64,000 nucleotides of DNA from Boswellia sacra (GCA_013180625.2 SNVD02013908.1:1-64000), one strand, 5' to 3'. Positions 23,414 through 34,431 are shown, counted from the first letter of the stretch. Made by a program: numbers and translations. Notes: a model not told the origin generated them from the sequence alone.

Positions 23414-26338
23414 ATGGCTGCTTCTTCACTGATGGAAACTTTCTTGCAGCGCTCTCTGGAAAATCTCATCAGGGATTTTCGCCAGCAACATGTCAGAGAG
23501 TCCATCTTCATCTCCAAAGCTATGGAAGAGATTCGCCGCGAGATCAAATCGACTGACCTCCACACCAAATCCACCGCTCTTCACAAACTCGCTTATCTCA
23601 ACTCTCTCCACGGTGTCGACATGTCGTTCGCTTCTTTCCATGCCATTGAAGTCATGTCGTCCCCCCAATTCTCCTACAAGAAAATCGGTTATCACGCCGT
23701 CACTCAGTCCTTCAACGACGACACCCCGGTAATGCTCTTGATCACCAATCAGTTAAGAAAGGATCTCAGTAGTAGCAATCAGTTTGAGATTAGTTTAGCT
23801 CTTGAATGTTTATCTAGAATTGCCAACGTTGATCTTGCTAGAGATTTGACTCCTGAGGTCTTCACTTTGTTATCTAGTAGTAAAGCTTTTGTTAAGAAGA
23901 AAGCCATTGCTGTTGTGTTGAGGGTTTTTGATAAATACCCAGATGCCGTTAGGGTTTGTTTTAAGCGTTTAGTTGAGAATTTGGAGAGTTCTGATCATGT
24001 AATTGTGTCTGCTGTTATTGGAGTGTTTTCTGAACTTTGTTTGAAAGACCCCAGATCATATTTGCCATTGGCCCCGGAATTTTATAGGATTTTGGTTGAT
24101 TCCAAGAACAATTGGTTGCTGATTAAGGTGTTGAAGATATTTGCTAAGTTGGCTCCGCTAGAGCCTAGGTTGGCAAAGAGGGTTGTTGAGCCGATATGTG
24201 ATCAGATGAGGAGGACTGGTGCTAAGTCATTGATGTTTGAGTGTATTAGAACTGTGGTGAGTAGTTTCAGTGAGTATGAATCAGCAGTGAAGCTTGCAGT
24301 TGTTAAGATTCGAGACTTTTTGGTTGATGATGATCCGAATTTGAAGTATCTTGGGCTGCAAGCGCTTTCAATTATTGCACCAAAGCACTTGTGGGCTGTG
24401 TTGGAGAATAAGGATTTTGTGGTTAAGTCTTTGAGTGATGATGATGTTAATATTAAGCTTGAGTCTTTGAGTCTTTTGATGGCAATGGTCTCTGAGAATA
24501 ATGTGGTTGAAATAACAAGGGTTTTACTTAATTATGCACTTAAATCTGACCCTGAGTTTTGCAATGAGATTCTTGGGTCAATTTTATCTACTTGTAGTAG
24601 AAATGTATATGAGGTTATTGTTGACTTTGATTGGTATGCATCAGTCCTTGGTGAAATGGCAAGAATCCCACATTGCCAAAAGGGAGAAGAAATTGAGAGT
24701 CAGTTAATTGATGTTGGCATGAGGGTCAAGGATGTTAGACCAGAGCTTGTTTGTGTCAGTCGTGATCTTCTGATTGATCCCGCTTTACTTGGTAATCCTT
24801 TCTTACATCGGATATTATCTGCTGCTGCATGGCTTTCAGGGGAATATGTTAAGTTTTCTAAGAATCCATTTGAACTGATGGAGGCACTATTACAGCCTCG
24901 TATTACTCTCTTACCGTCCTCAATAAGGGCAGTGTATGTTCAGTCTGCTTTTAAAGTATTAATCTTTTGTGTACACTCTTATCTCTTGCAAAAGGAAAAT
25001 ATTGGTTCCTCTTCAACTCCTGACAATCTGGCATCCGGAGTTCCAGAAAGGAAGTTCACTGAGTCTTCCAATTTAGCAACATATGAAGCTCCCACCCATT
25101 CTGAACATTATGAAGGGTTCAATCTGAGAGATTTAAATCAATCGTTTGAAGATCTTTATATTGAAAATGGTAAGGATGTACCTGTTTCTGTTGGTCAGGC
25201 TTCTGCTCCTGTAGGCAAGGACAGTATCACACAAGAATCTGTTGTTAAACTATTAAATCAAGTTGAGTTGGCAGTTGGCCCACTCTGTGGAAGCCATGAT
25301 GTAGAAATGCAAGAGAGGGCAAGGAATATACTTGGTTTCACTGATTTGATAAAGAAAGAAATACTTAATCCTATAGTCCAAGGGGAAGAGAATTTGGCAA
25401 GGGAAGAAACTGATGCTCCCTGCGTTGTGAAATTGATGTATGATGCCTTTTCCAGGGAGCTCGGTCCAGTCTCAACCAGTGCTCAGAAATGGGTTCCTAT
25501 ACCAGATGGGTTAATGCTTCTGGAAGATCTTGCTGGCTTGGAAATGATCTGTGGTGACATCCAATCACCTATGTCAACTTCATTTTCTCTTTTTGGCTGT
25601 TCTCAATATGGGGAAATGGTTGGTGTTTCCCCAACTAACCTTCAGAGCAAAGATGAGTCAGAACCATCAAATGAGTCTACTTCTCTGCTTGCAGAACACC
25701 GTAAGCGGCATGGTTTATATTATCTTCCTTCAGAGAAGAGTGAAATTGTATCAAATGATTATCCTCCTGCAAATGACCCCATGTCAAAAGATAAACTCAA
25801 TGACAATGCTGATGATTTAGTTAAGCTCACAGCGGAGTCACTTGCCTTAAATAAAAAACCAAACCATGCAAAGCCTAGGCCTGTGGTGCTAAAATTAGAT
25901 GGAGATGAGATTGCCATAGCAGCCAAGAAGACTGAGCTTAAGGGTGATTTGCTGTCTGGTGTTGTGCGGGATGTGCTTTTAGGTACTGAAACTGTACCTG
26001 CTTCATCACGACGTAATAAGTCTGATAAGCCATCTGGCAAGAGAAAAGGGAAGGAGAAATTGAATACTGATCGTCCTTTGGAATCAGAAGAAAATGTTGG
26101 TGGTGAGCAGATGCCTGATCATGGCAATACTAGCTCAAGAAAAAGCAAACACCGTAGTCATGGTAAAGAGAGAAGACAGAAAGGTTCAGGGAAGGATGGT
26201 GAGGAAAAAGAAGATAATGGTCAGAAAGAAAAACGGAAGAATAATCATCGCCATGGTAGGCATAAAGCTCAACAAAGAGCTGACGAGCCCATAAATGCGG
26301 CTGTGCAAACACAGGTGATTCCTGATTTTCTTCTATAG
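23414..26338 (+). CDS. AP3D: AP-3 complex subunit delta (adaptin)
   Basis: This is the large delta subunit of the AP-3 adaptor, a cytosolic heterotetramer that sorts membrane cargo from Golgi or endosomes toward the vacuole. The frame is a single exon of 974 codons. The adaptin N-terminal alpha-solenoid covers about residues 25-530, with hallmarks such as the start MAASSLMETFLQRSLENLIR, the YKKIGYHAVTQSF segment and NWLLIKVLKIFAKLAPLEPR. A hinge with Ser/Glu-rich stretches follows, then a basic Lys/Arg/His-rich tail (about 864-955) before the end VIPDFLL. The animal-type C-terminal ear is not obvious. Arabidopsis has a single-exon homologue of somewhat shorter length. The first ATG is chosen for the leader and adaptin start; a Met at codon 7 is an alternative. 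No break is seen, and the gene looks intact. Confidence 0.96.
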   Translation: MAASSLMETFLQRSLENLIRDFRQQHVRESIFISKAMEEIRREIKSTDLHTKSTALHKLAYLNSLHGVDMSFASFHAIEVMSSPQFSYKKIGYHAVTQSFNDDTPVMLLITNQLRKDLSSSNQFEISLALECLSRIANVDLARDLTPEVFTLLSSSKAFVKKKAIAVVLRVFDKYPDAVRVCFKRLVENLESSDHVIVSAVIGVFSELCLKDPRSYLPLAPEFYRILVDSKNNWLLIKVLKIFAKLAPLEPRLAKRVVEPICDQMRRTGAKSLMFECIRTVVSSFSEYESAVKLAVVKIRDFLVDDDPNLKYLGLQALSIIAPKHLWAVLENKDFVVKSLSDDDVNIKLESLSLLMAMVSENNVVEITRVLLNYALKSDPEFCNEILGSILSTCSRNVYEVIVDFDWYASVLGEMARIPHCQKGEEIESQLIDVGMRVKDVRPELVCVSRDLLIDPALLGNPFLHRILSAAAWLSGEYVKFSKNPFELMEALLQPRITLLPSSIRAVYVQSAFKVLIFCVHSYLLQKENIGSSSTPDNLASGVPERKFTESSNLATYEAPTHSEHYEGFNLRDLNQSFEDLYIENGKDVPVSVGQASAPVGKDSITQESVVKLLNQVELAVGPLCGSHDVEMQERARNILGFTDLIKKEILNPIVQGEENLAREETDAPCVVKLMYDAFSRELGPVSTSAQKWVPIPDGLMLLEDLAGLEMICGDIQSPMSTSFSLFGCSQYGEMVGVSPTNLQSKDESEPSNESTSLLAEHRKRHGLYYLPSEKSEIVSNDYPPANDPMSKDKLNDNADDLVKLTAESLALNKKPNHAKPRPVVLKLDGDEIAIAAKKTELKGDLLSGVVRDVLLGTETVPASSRRNKSDKPSGKRKGKEKLNTDRPLESEENVGGEQMPDHGNTSSRKSKHRSHGKERRQKGSGKDGEEKEDNGQKEKRKNNHRHGRHKAQQRADEPINAAVQTQVIPDFLL

Positions 26339-27820
26339 CATTAAATTTTTGGATCCAATATTTTCAGCAACTGCCGCGGTGGACTTGGCTAGTGTCGTTC
26401 CCTGTGTTCTAACACTTTTGAGTTCTAAGTTTATTTTTTTCTGTAGATTTATACCTTTTTTTCTTCCTTCCTTTCTTTTCGGTTGGGGCTTGTAATCTTG
26501 AAGTTTTACATCTGGGATTGGTTTTACATCTATACTATTGAATTTTGTCTGTGAATGTAGAAAATTTTGATATTTGATATCGATTTCACTCGAACAGTTT
26601 GTAAGATCGATATGATCCCCAAAATGTCTGTACTCTTTCTTTTGTTCTTTTATTGCACAGTGAGGTTTAATACCTTTTCTTGGGATGAAGATTAACAAAA
26701 TTTGTGTGTCATTGGTAACTGCTGAATGATAATGAATCTGGCAATGATATTTTTTGAGTTTTTGCCCGGTTAGAGTTGCCTTTTTCTGTCGATTTTATCT
26801 TTATGGTGGACAATAAATAACCCTTGACCTGAGAAGCCTTAGTGTCAATATTTGATTAATCATTTTTGCTTTCATTTAACCTTCTCAAGTCTACACAAGT
26901 GTTCTGCTTCTATCATTTTTTGGCTTTGCTAACCATCTGATGACCAAGTTGAATTTGGCATTGTTTAATATTATTTTGGCTACACATTTGATAGTTTGTC
27001 AATATAACTGCAAATTTTGACTCACTTAGAGTTTTCTCAGTGAACAAAATTCTAATGTCTTAAAGAAACACATTTATAGTTGGATTGTTAATAAAGGGCA
27101 AACTGATGTACGCCACTGTGTTATTTTGACATTTAATGTGTTGATCTAGATTATTGTCATACATATCAGATCGTCCCTGTTTGTAAATTGATTTTCAAGA
27201 GCTAGCTAGCTTGCTAGCGGTAAATAGACAGGGAGAAGCATTAAAAAAATTATATTATGTGTTAGCGTATAAAGTTCCCCTATTGTACACCCTATTAACC
27301 TTGAAAGTCACGTAAACCACGTTGAAATGTTGTAATGGTATTCTTTATTGTTTCCAACATTTTCGAAGAAAGATTGGTGTTCTATTATTAATTTCTCGTC
27401 CTAATCAAGCAAATTAATGAAACAATGTACAAGAACCGGTCTGGAAGGCGTACATCAAGGGCGGACATTAAAGTGTCTTTCAAGGAATACCTTTGAATAC
27501 TTGATTTGTTTAATCAACCTAGTTAAGTAGCTTAACCCATTAATTAATTGTTAGTGTACATATAATCCTGTTGCTTTCAATAGTATAAAGTTACTCTAGA
27601 CCTAGTCAAGAATTCCCATATTGGCAAACTTATTTTATATGTATGTGAACCACCTGTCATACGGTTTCTTTGTTTAGTGTTCGAGTAAAATTCCAACATC
27701 CACATGCATAGAGTAAAATTCCAACATGCACATGCACGACCATCTTTACTTTCGGTTCAAGTGTTCCAACTTAACATTCTTCTTGTACATGGCAGTTTTC
27801 TCCTCCCTTTAATTCACTAC
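26339..27820. other. Intergenic region between AP3D and the first GT14 gene
   Basis: This AT-rich spacer has no coding signal. It must hold the AP3D 3' end and the promoter of the next gene. An AATAAA occurs at about 26814, but it is far from the stop. A 121-codon antisense frame overlapping the AP3D end shows no recognisable protein. Confidence 0.6.
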
Positions 27821-27871
27821 ATGTCTGTGGGAGTTGCTGCTGGGAGTAGCACCAGCAGCAATGGGGAATGA
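27821..27871 (+). promoter_or_regulatory. Overlapping upstream ORF at the first GT14 start
   Basis: ATG at 27821 opens a 16-codon frame ending TGA at 27869-27871. It overlaps the chosen GT14 start at 27861 in another frame. If the mRNA begins upstream of 27821, this ORF would compete with the main start and favour initiation at 27861 by leaky scanning or at the in-frame ATG 27909. Confidence 0.4.
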
Positions 27872-29992
27872 ACTAGAACATCATTCTCCATTCATATTTG
27901 CCAAGCTTATGAGATTTCATCTACAATTAAAACGTGTAGTCTTCCCTTTACTTTTCTTTGTCGTTGGTTTGTCTCTTGGAATCACCCTTTGTTATTTCGT
28001 ACAAAGCTTCTCCTTCAATAGTAATTTACAAGCTTACAATTACCTATTCTCTCTTTCTCGAATCTCCTCATCCTCATCACTATCATTATCACTATTGCAA
28101 CAAGAAAATTCATCGTCTCTATCACAATTATTACCGTCGCCACAATCACCACCCCCACCCGTGGTGCCGACTCCTTCAACTCGTTGTACAGAGTTTGAAT
28201 CGAATGATAATCAATCATCAGCTATGCACAATATGGATGATGATGAATTGTTCTGGCGAGCGGCATTTGTTCAAAGCATCAAAGATTTCCCCCAGGATCA
28301 TGTCCCTAAAGTTGCTTTCATGTTCTTGACAAAGGGACCTCTACCATTGGCTCCCCTGTGGGAAAAGTTTTTCAAAGGAAATGAAGGGCTTTATTCCGTA
28401 TATGTTCACCCTCATCCATTATACAATGTTTCAGGGCCTACTAATTCTGTCTTCCATGGCAGAAGAATTCCCAGCAAGGTAAGTAATTTCTAGCATACTT
28501 GCTAGAATTTAGCTTTCTGTTTTATCTTATTTATAATATATGTATAAATTCGTATTTTTCCTGAAGAGTTAGAATAATTCTATATATATAACTAACTTAG
28601 ACAATCAACTTCATATAACATTTTTTTGACTATTAACAGGTATAGCATTTCCTTAGAAGATATAAACAATATATAATTCATGTGAATATATAATAATTTT
28701 TTTATATATATATGTAAAATTGTTGCAAGGAGTTAAAGAGTTATAAGATCAAAGCCTTAATTGTTAATTATCGCCACAATATTGATCGTAGCTAGCTAAT
28801 AGTACTAACAACAATGATGCTCTTATGGGATCCAAAGATTGATTTGAATTGATTTACGAGGTAGTTGATTAGAAATTTTTTATGAGATATATAAGTTCGG
28901 AGGTCATTTTATTGAGTTAGTGAGACTATTAATTAAAATATTGGCGTATTATCATGAGTAATTATTAAAATAAAAATATAATTAAGCAAGTGGGTTTGAA
29001 AAAAAAGATAAAAAGAGAAGAAATTAGATTTTAATATATGAAAACAATTTAGACGGTAGATTGGGAGTCATTATTACGTAACGCATGACGACATATAAAT
29101 GACTACATCCAATACTTTTTTATAGCGATATGATATGTCAGACTCACCTATGTATTTCTCATAATTGTCCCTTCTAATTTTTTGGTTTGCCCATGACTCT
29201 AAATTTCAAAAAGAAAAAAAAAACGAAACAAAATGTTTCCGTAACATTAATTTGCCACTACTCGATAATTACAAACGAATTCCACATATGTGATTTTAAT
29301 TTTTTTCTAATTTCCTTCTATTGCAGCCAGTAGAATGGGGAAAAGCCTCGATGTTGGATGCTATGAGGCGTCTTTTAGCTAATGCACTCCTTGACATCAC
29401 CAATGAAAAATTTGTGCTACTATCAGAATCTTGCATACCATTATTCAACTTCTCTACAACATACAATTACATCATCAACACTTCCGAAAGCTACATTGAC
29501 TCGCATGACAATCCGGGCAAAGAAAGTCGTGGCCGATACAATCGACAAATGTACCCTATCATTTCAGTTGATCAATGGAGAAAAGGCTCCCAATGGTTTG
29601 AGGTCAACCGGAAAGTTGCAATCGAAGTTGTATCTGATGTCAAGTATTATCCTGTTTTCAAAGATTACTGTAGCCCTCCATGCTACCTGGATGAACATTA
29701 CATTCCTACACTCGTGAACATTCTTCAACCAGAGCAAAATTTGAATAGGAGCATCACTTGGGTTGATTGGTCGATACGTGGTCCACACCCTGGAAAATTT
29801 GGAAAGCAAGCCATTTCGGATGAGTTTTTGAATCAAATAAGTTTTGGTAGCAATTGTACTCACCGTGGCACCAATACGTCGATTTGTCACTTGTTTGCTA
29901 GGAAATTTCTGCCAAACACTTTGCAGCCCTTGCTGCTAATGTTGCCAAGGTGGCAAGAATTGAATGAATCTTCAAAGCCAATCAGCCAATGA
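27861..29992 (+). CDS. GT14 family glycosyltransferase (core-2/I-branching type, DUF266), copy 1
   Basis: The coding sequence joins exons 27861-28478 and 29327-29992, giving 427 residues. It is a type II Golgi membrane protein: a short cytosolic N-terminus, a transmembrane helix at about 26-47 ([20 protein letters not shown]), a Ser/Pro-rich stem, then the luminal glycosyltransferase domain. Plant GT14 signatures are [94 protein letters not shown] and TWVDWS. The family transfers sugars to glycoprotein or wall acceptors; the substrate here is unknown. The donor is AAG|GTAAGT and the acceptor TTGCAG|CCA, in phase 0. A TTG-initiated extension at 27834 is open but is not a normal start. Copy 2 lies at 53502. 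Confidence 0.92.
28479..29326 (+). other. Intron of GT14 copy 1
   Basis: The 848-bp intron is bounded by GTAAGT and TTGCAG, AT-rich, with no open frame or recognisable element. It sits after the conserved GRRIPSK, exactly as in copy 2. Confidence 0.88.
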
Positions 29993-30333
29993 CTTCATTT
30001 TAGTAATTGTACTTTTTGCGTGTCTTCCGAAATTATGAAAAAGAAAGGATATTCCCATGAAATATCCCAACAAAATTTAATTAATGTAAGTTTTGTTAGA
30101 TATTTGAATGAAATTTAATTTATTGGTGTTTTTTTTTCCATTGAAAGTCTACATTTGACTGAGTAACAGTCATTCAGACATTTGGAGGTGTTTGCATATG
30201 TAACTTCTAAAATACATAGGACATATAATTTTTTAATGAGGATATATATTTTAAATTATTAACTTTAGAATTTTTTCCCTTATTAAAAATAAACAAATGA
30301 AGACTTATTATCAATCATTAAAAAATGTATATA
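29993..30333. other. 3' flank of GT14 copy 1
   Basis: This AT-rich sequence presumably holds the 3' untranslated region and downstream spacer. No repeat or gene is recognised. Confidence 0.5.
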
Positions 30334-30341
30334 TTTGTATT

Positions 30342-30920
30342 AGGGTCAATTCCACAAACCTCCCTTAAGGTTTGTCAAAATCACATGACCACCTCTACTT
30401 TTGAAAATCTTACATAACTCCCCTCGTCATTAAGAACTGTTGAAAATTCCGTTTAAAAAAATATAAAATTTTCAAATTGCCATAGTTGACTATTAAAAAA
30501 TAATCAAAATTTTAAATAAAAATAAAACCTAAAACCTACTAATAGTCTTTCATCAACCAGTATCCCACAAAGTCTTAAAAAAAATTACTACTATAATAAA
30601 TGATACATAAACTTACATAAAAAAGGCTTTTTATTAAAATCTTGAAATAATAAAAAATTTGTCACATTTGCGCCATAAAAAAATTTTCTTATAAAGTTTA
30701 AGTATTTTAAGGTAATTTTTTTATTTTCTAATTTAAATTTTTAGATTTTTAGAATTTTAAATATCTTTAATAGCCACTTAAGGGTAATTTCTAAAAATAT
30801 ATATTTTAAGCAAAATTTCTAACAATTCTTAAAAGAAACGGACGTATATGAGTTTTTATGAATTAGATATAGTCATATGAGATTTTGACAAACCTCAAGG
30901 AAGGTTTGTGGATTTGAACT
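30342..30920. mobile_element. Non-autonomous TIR DNA transposon with 8-bp target duplication
   Basis: The 579-bp element starts AGGGTCAATTCCACAAACCT and ends with the near inverse (read back: AGTTCAAATCCACAAACCT), with similarity continuing through GGTTTGTCAAAATC. It is flanked by a perfect 8-bp duplication TTTGTATT (30334-30341 and 30921-30928). It has no coding capacity. The 8-bp duplication suggests hAT mobilisation, but the TIR differs from the other hAT copies in the window. Confidence 0.8.
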
Positions 30921-30928
30921 TTTGTATT

Positions 30929-31891
30929 CAAATCCGTTCAAAATTTTAGTCAAATTCAAATTATTTTGATAAAAAAAAAAGCATCTTTAAACATGTATCC
31001 TTAGACCTAGTTTTTTCTTTCTATTTAGCCATAATTAGATTTTGTTATGCTGGATCTCTATTTAAAATAAAAAATTGAATAATGTAATATTGATGATTGA
31101 AATTAAAAAATTAATTAAAAGATATTTAGAACACCATACAATTACGTTAGAGATAAATTTTATTAGATACAACAGGGTTATGTCATGATAGTATGGAGCA
31201 ATCTGAAAAATAAAAAGGGGTTCGATTTTTTTTTAAATAATAATCAAAGCCCAGCCCAATAACTCCTTCGTAATTTTAAGAAAATCTAATATATGCACAT
31301 TCTTTGATATAGAAAATGGGAAGAAACCTTCTTTTGGCGATAAATTTCATAAAACTTCGAAAATTGGTTTCTAACAAATTTTAGAGGACTAGTAACGTTT
31401 TTAGAATATCATAAGTGCTTTTTCCATATTTCATGATCAGTCCACTAAAATTTGTCCGTAGATCGAGCTTTAAGAGATGTTAATGGGGTTTTTTCTTAAT
31501 ATAATCTCAAAAAGTAAAGCTCTTAGAATCATCGAATATAACTCGTTTTCATTCTTAATAAACTCTTCTCAAGTTTTAGCAATATAAAGACTTAAAAGAA
31601 GTTGAAAAGTACATTTTACAGTAAAAAATTCATGATTATTTTCAAAGTTTATGCATAAAAAATAAATTATTAATCATTTTATAGTCAATACTAGTTAAAT
31701 ATTAAAATTAACAAAAAAAGAAAAAAGAAAAAACTAATAGCTAGAGTGTAAGTGGCATAATGTAAGAGGTGTATATTATACTTTCCCTAAACTTTATAAA
31801 ACTTGTAAGGTTGGTTTACAAATAATAATAATAAAGAAATAAAGAAATAAAAAGAATTTCAAAAGAGCTTTTACACACACATATATATAGA
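30929..31891. other. AT-rich spacer
   Basis: No gene, repeat or element is recognised; only chance short frames occur. The right end carries a short CA/TA run before the foldback element. Confidence 0.5.
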
Positions 31892-32403
31892 GCAGGATCA
31901 GCAGTCCCTTAAGATTACATTATTTTTTACACCACATAATGATCTTTAGATGAATGTATGTGATGATATGTCAATATTAAATATATTAAAGAGAATATTC
32001 AATTAATGATTTTTTCTTTTTCTTTTTAATTCTCTTTCCTCTTCACTCTTCCATTCTCTCTCTTCTCTCGTTCAATTAATAACAATTAATTAACTAACTA
32101 AAAAGCATTAATTACCATTTTAAAAATTAGGATGCCAATCAGGTTATTAACTTTAGTAATGTGTGCTTTTTTGTTAGTTAATTAATTGTTAGTAATTGGA
32201 GGAGCGAGGAGAGAGAAAAGGAGGAAGAGTGGAGAGGAAAGGGAATTAAAAAAAGAAGAAGAAGAAAAAATCATTAATTGAATGTTCTATTTATTATATT
32301 TAATATTGATATATTATCACATCTCAACTTTTGATATATCTTCATCTAAAGATTATTATGTGGTGTAAAGAATGATGTAATTTTTAGGGACTGCTGATCA
32401 TGC
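31892..32403. mobile_element. Foldback (long inverted repeat) MITE
   Basis: The two halves are near-complete inverted copies. The left start GCAGGATCAGCAGTCCC pairs with the right end GGGACTGCTGATCATGC. Pairing continues through TTACACCACATAATGATC, the AATATTCAATTAATGAT segment, the pyrimidine tract near 32010-32070 against the purine tract near 32200-32265, and TTAATTAACTAAC in the middle. The 512-bp unit could form one long hairpin. The target duplication is unclear because both flanks are TA-rich. No protein is encoded. Confidence 0.82.
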
Positions 32404-32693
32404 CATATATTTATCATTATTTCTATTTTGAAATTTGTTCACACATCAAATTTTAAGAGAGATTATTATTGAAGCTTTTCCTGATATAAATTAAACATAA
32501 AATTAAGCTCTTAAGATTAGTAAAACAAAATTTTAGTTATCAATATAACATTGTTGATGGAAGAAATTTGCACAACACAATTGGACGTACATCAAAATCA
32601 TGTGCATATTAATTAATCAAAAAGACAATAAAGTAGAAGGAGAAAATTATAATTCCCAAAAAACTCAGATAATTGAAATATGAAAACCAAGCT
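32404..32693. other. AT-rich spacer
   Basis: Nothing is recognised here. Confidence 0.4.
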
Positions 32694-32771
32694 TTTCTAA
32701 CTAGAGATGGCCAAAAAACAGGACGGCGCAGGTAACCCGATTTCACTTGGATTTTAAGAGTGGGTTTTTAC

Positions 32772-33521
32772 TAGGGATGGCAAAATCCTGCCGGCCCCGG
32801 CCCTCAATTGCACAACCCGGCCCCAAAAAATTCCCCGAAATTTTTTTCCCGGGGCCGGGTCCAGGTTCTCCAATAACTCGGGATTAAAACCCTGGTTGAT
32901 TTTTTTTTTTAAATCTGATGCTCTTTTTTATCGTATATATATATGTGACAGTAGAATTCTATGTAAAATAGTTTGCAGCCTAGTGGATGCCTGCGGTTAC
33001 CAGATATAGTGGGTGACGAGTTCGAATCCCAAGGGCTGCAGAAAATTTTTAACATAATTTCCTTGGACATGGGTGGCAAATATATACATATGGGGTAGCA
33101 AAATTTAATGCGAAATGGGCTGCAGCCCAGTGATAACGCGTCATGTCCATACATTGAAAGATGTGAGTTTGAATCCTAGAGGCAGCAAAATAATTTTTAC
33201 ATACCTTCATTAGAGATGGGCTGGGCTTGACGCAGATTTGGGTTGGGCTTGGGCTAAAATTTAAATGAAGGGTGATATGTGGGAATTAAAAACTGACAGG
33301 ACTTAAAAGTATTTTTACATAACATAATTTTAAAATTTCAATTGCATCCCTCGGGTTTAATTCCGGATCCCCGGCCCCTGCCCCCCCACCTCGACCGGGG
33401 CCGGGGCAGAAAAATTTCCCCCGTCCCCGGCCAAATTCCCCGGTTTTCCGGGTTATTGCCTTCTCCGGACGTCCAGATTTTCCGGATCCCCGACCCTGGC
33501 CGAGTCAAATTGCCATCCCTA
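32772..33521. mobile_element. Non-autonomous hAT element, same family as the 39914 element
   Basis: The 750-bp element starts TAGGGATGGCAAAATCCTGC and ends with the inverse of TAGGGATGGCAATTTGAC. It is flanked by a perfect 8-bp target duplication GTTTTTAC (32764-32771 and 33522-33529). Subterminal regions are GC-rich (CCGGCCCCGGCC on the left, GGGGCCGGGGCAG on the right). The left end matches the transposase-bearing hAT at 39914 closely, so it was probably mobilised in trans. Open frames through the GC-rich end are not genes. Confidence 0.93.
32974..33202 (+). repeat. Two tRNA-like units inside the hAT element
   Basis: Two related units of about 85 bases start GCAGCCTAGTGGATGCC and GCAGCCCAGTGATAACG. 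Each carries a Pol III B-box-like word (GAGTTCGAATCC at 33018-33029; GAGTTTGAATCC at 33165-33176) about 45-50 bases downstream, followed by a GGGCTGCAG or AGGCAGC close. They resemble tRNA-derived SINE heads. No cloverleaf of a functional tRNA is apparent. Confidence 0.5.
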
Positions 33522-33813
33522 GTTTTTACTTGGTTTTTCTGGTGTTGAATGCGAGTGCAGGTTAGGCATATACGCCCGCACCTGTACCCGTACCCCGCGC
33601 CTGCATGTGTGTGTGCATATATTTCTAATTTAATAAATCAATAATATAATTATCTATTTCTATTAACAGTATAATATTTATAAAAAAAAAGTTCACTAAG
33701 ATTTAGAATTTAGAAAATGAAACAAAATTATATTCATTACAAATAAGTATTTAATAACAAATATAATTTATATATATATTATATCATAATATTAATTTAA
33801 ATTACAAATTAAC

Positions 33814-34431
33814 TGTGAAGTCTGTGGTTCAACTTGTGTAGCACATGCAGAAAAATGATGCATGCACATAGTTGAAGTTATGCAGACACGCCAAAGTTTG
33901 CATAAGATGCAGTATCAGACATGTAAAGATAGAAAGTTGGAGCAGCGGCATGGATCATTTGGCGCAGCGGCGCGGATTTTTGGTTTGCGGATTTTTTGGG
34001 CAGAGAGTTCGTGTAGGAGCACGAGTAATGATGTGTAGGAGCGCAAGGCTGTTTTCTAGTCTAAATAAGATTTCTTGTTACGCAAGTAATTAGTCTATAA
34101 GCCTTGGACTATAAATAAGGGACGTGTTTTTCAGTGTAAGAGAGTTCTGAGAGAGTTGAAAAGAGAGAAAAGAAAGAGGGTTAAGGTTTAGAGAGATTGG
34201 GAGCCTTCTTGGAGTATGAGAGGCTAAATTTCTTTTAGTTGTCTCCGTAAACACTCTTATATCTCTTTGTTTTTAATATAGTAGATTGATCATCATCAGC
34301 AACTGAACGTAGGATCATATATTGTGATTTAAACCAGTATATATTTTTGTATTTTTGTGTTTTCTTTGTTTTACTTTGCTTGGGTGTGTACTTAATCTTC
34401 TAGATTAATTCCGCCGCTCTTCTTCACAACA
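33814..34431 (+). mobile_element. Ty1/copia-type solo LTR
   Basis: The 618-bp unit starts TGTGAAGTCTGTGG and ends CTTCACAACA, flanked by TTAAC (33809-33813) and TTGAC (34432-34436), a 4-of-5 target duplication. It has a promoter-like layout: TATAAATA at 34110-34117, then a purine-rich leader-like region (GAGAGAGTTGAAAAGAGAG). No internal domain is present. Confidence 0.7.
34110..34117 (+). promoter_or_regulatory. TATA box of the solo LTR
   Basis: TATAAATA in the context TTGGACTATAAATAAGGG is a strong plant-type TATA box. It would direct a start near 34140 inside the LTR. Confidence 0.6.

Noticed and set aside
23426..23732. Overlapping frames in both strands at the AP3D start
   Set aside because: They are shadows of the long adaptin frame.
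26333..26698. 121-codon antisense frame after AP3D
   Set aside because: It overlaps the likely 3' UTR and has no recognisable domain or plausible promoter.
27834..27860. Nine-codon N-terminal extension of the first GT14 protein
   Set aside because: It would begin at a TTG codon; ATG at 27861 fits the family topology and aligns with copy 2.
33018..33029. Candidate tRNA gene from a GAGTTCGAATCC word
   Set aside because: No cloverleaf or anticodon arm can be drawn and the unit is part of a hAT element, so it is kept only as a tRNA-like repeat.
33342..33548. 68-codon Pro-rich open frame
   Set aside because: It lies in the GC-rich subterminal region of a small hAT element and crosses its end and target duplication.
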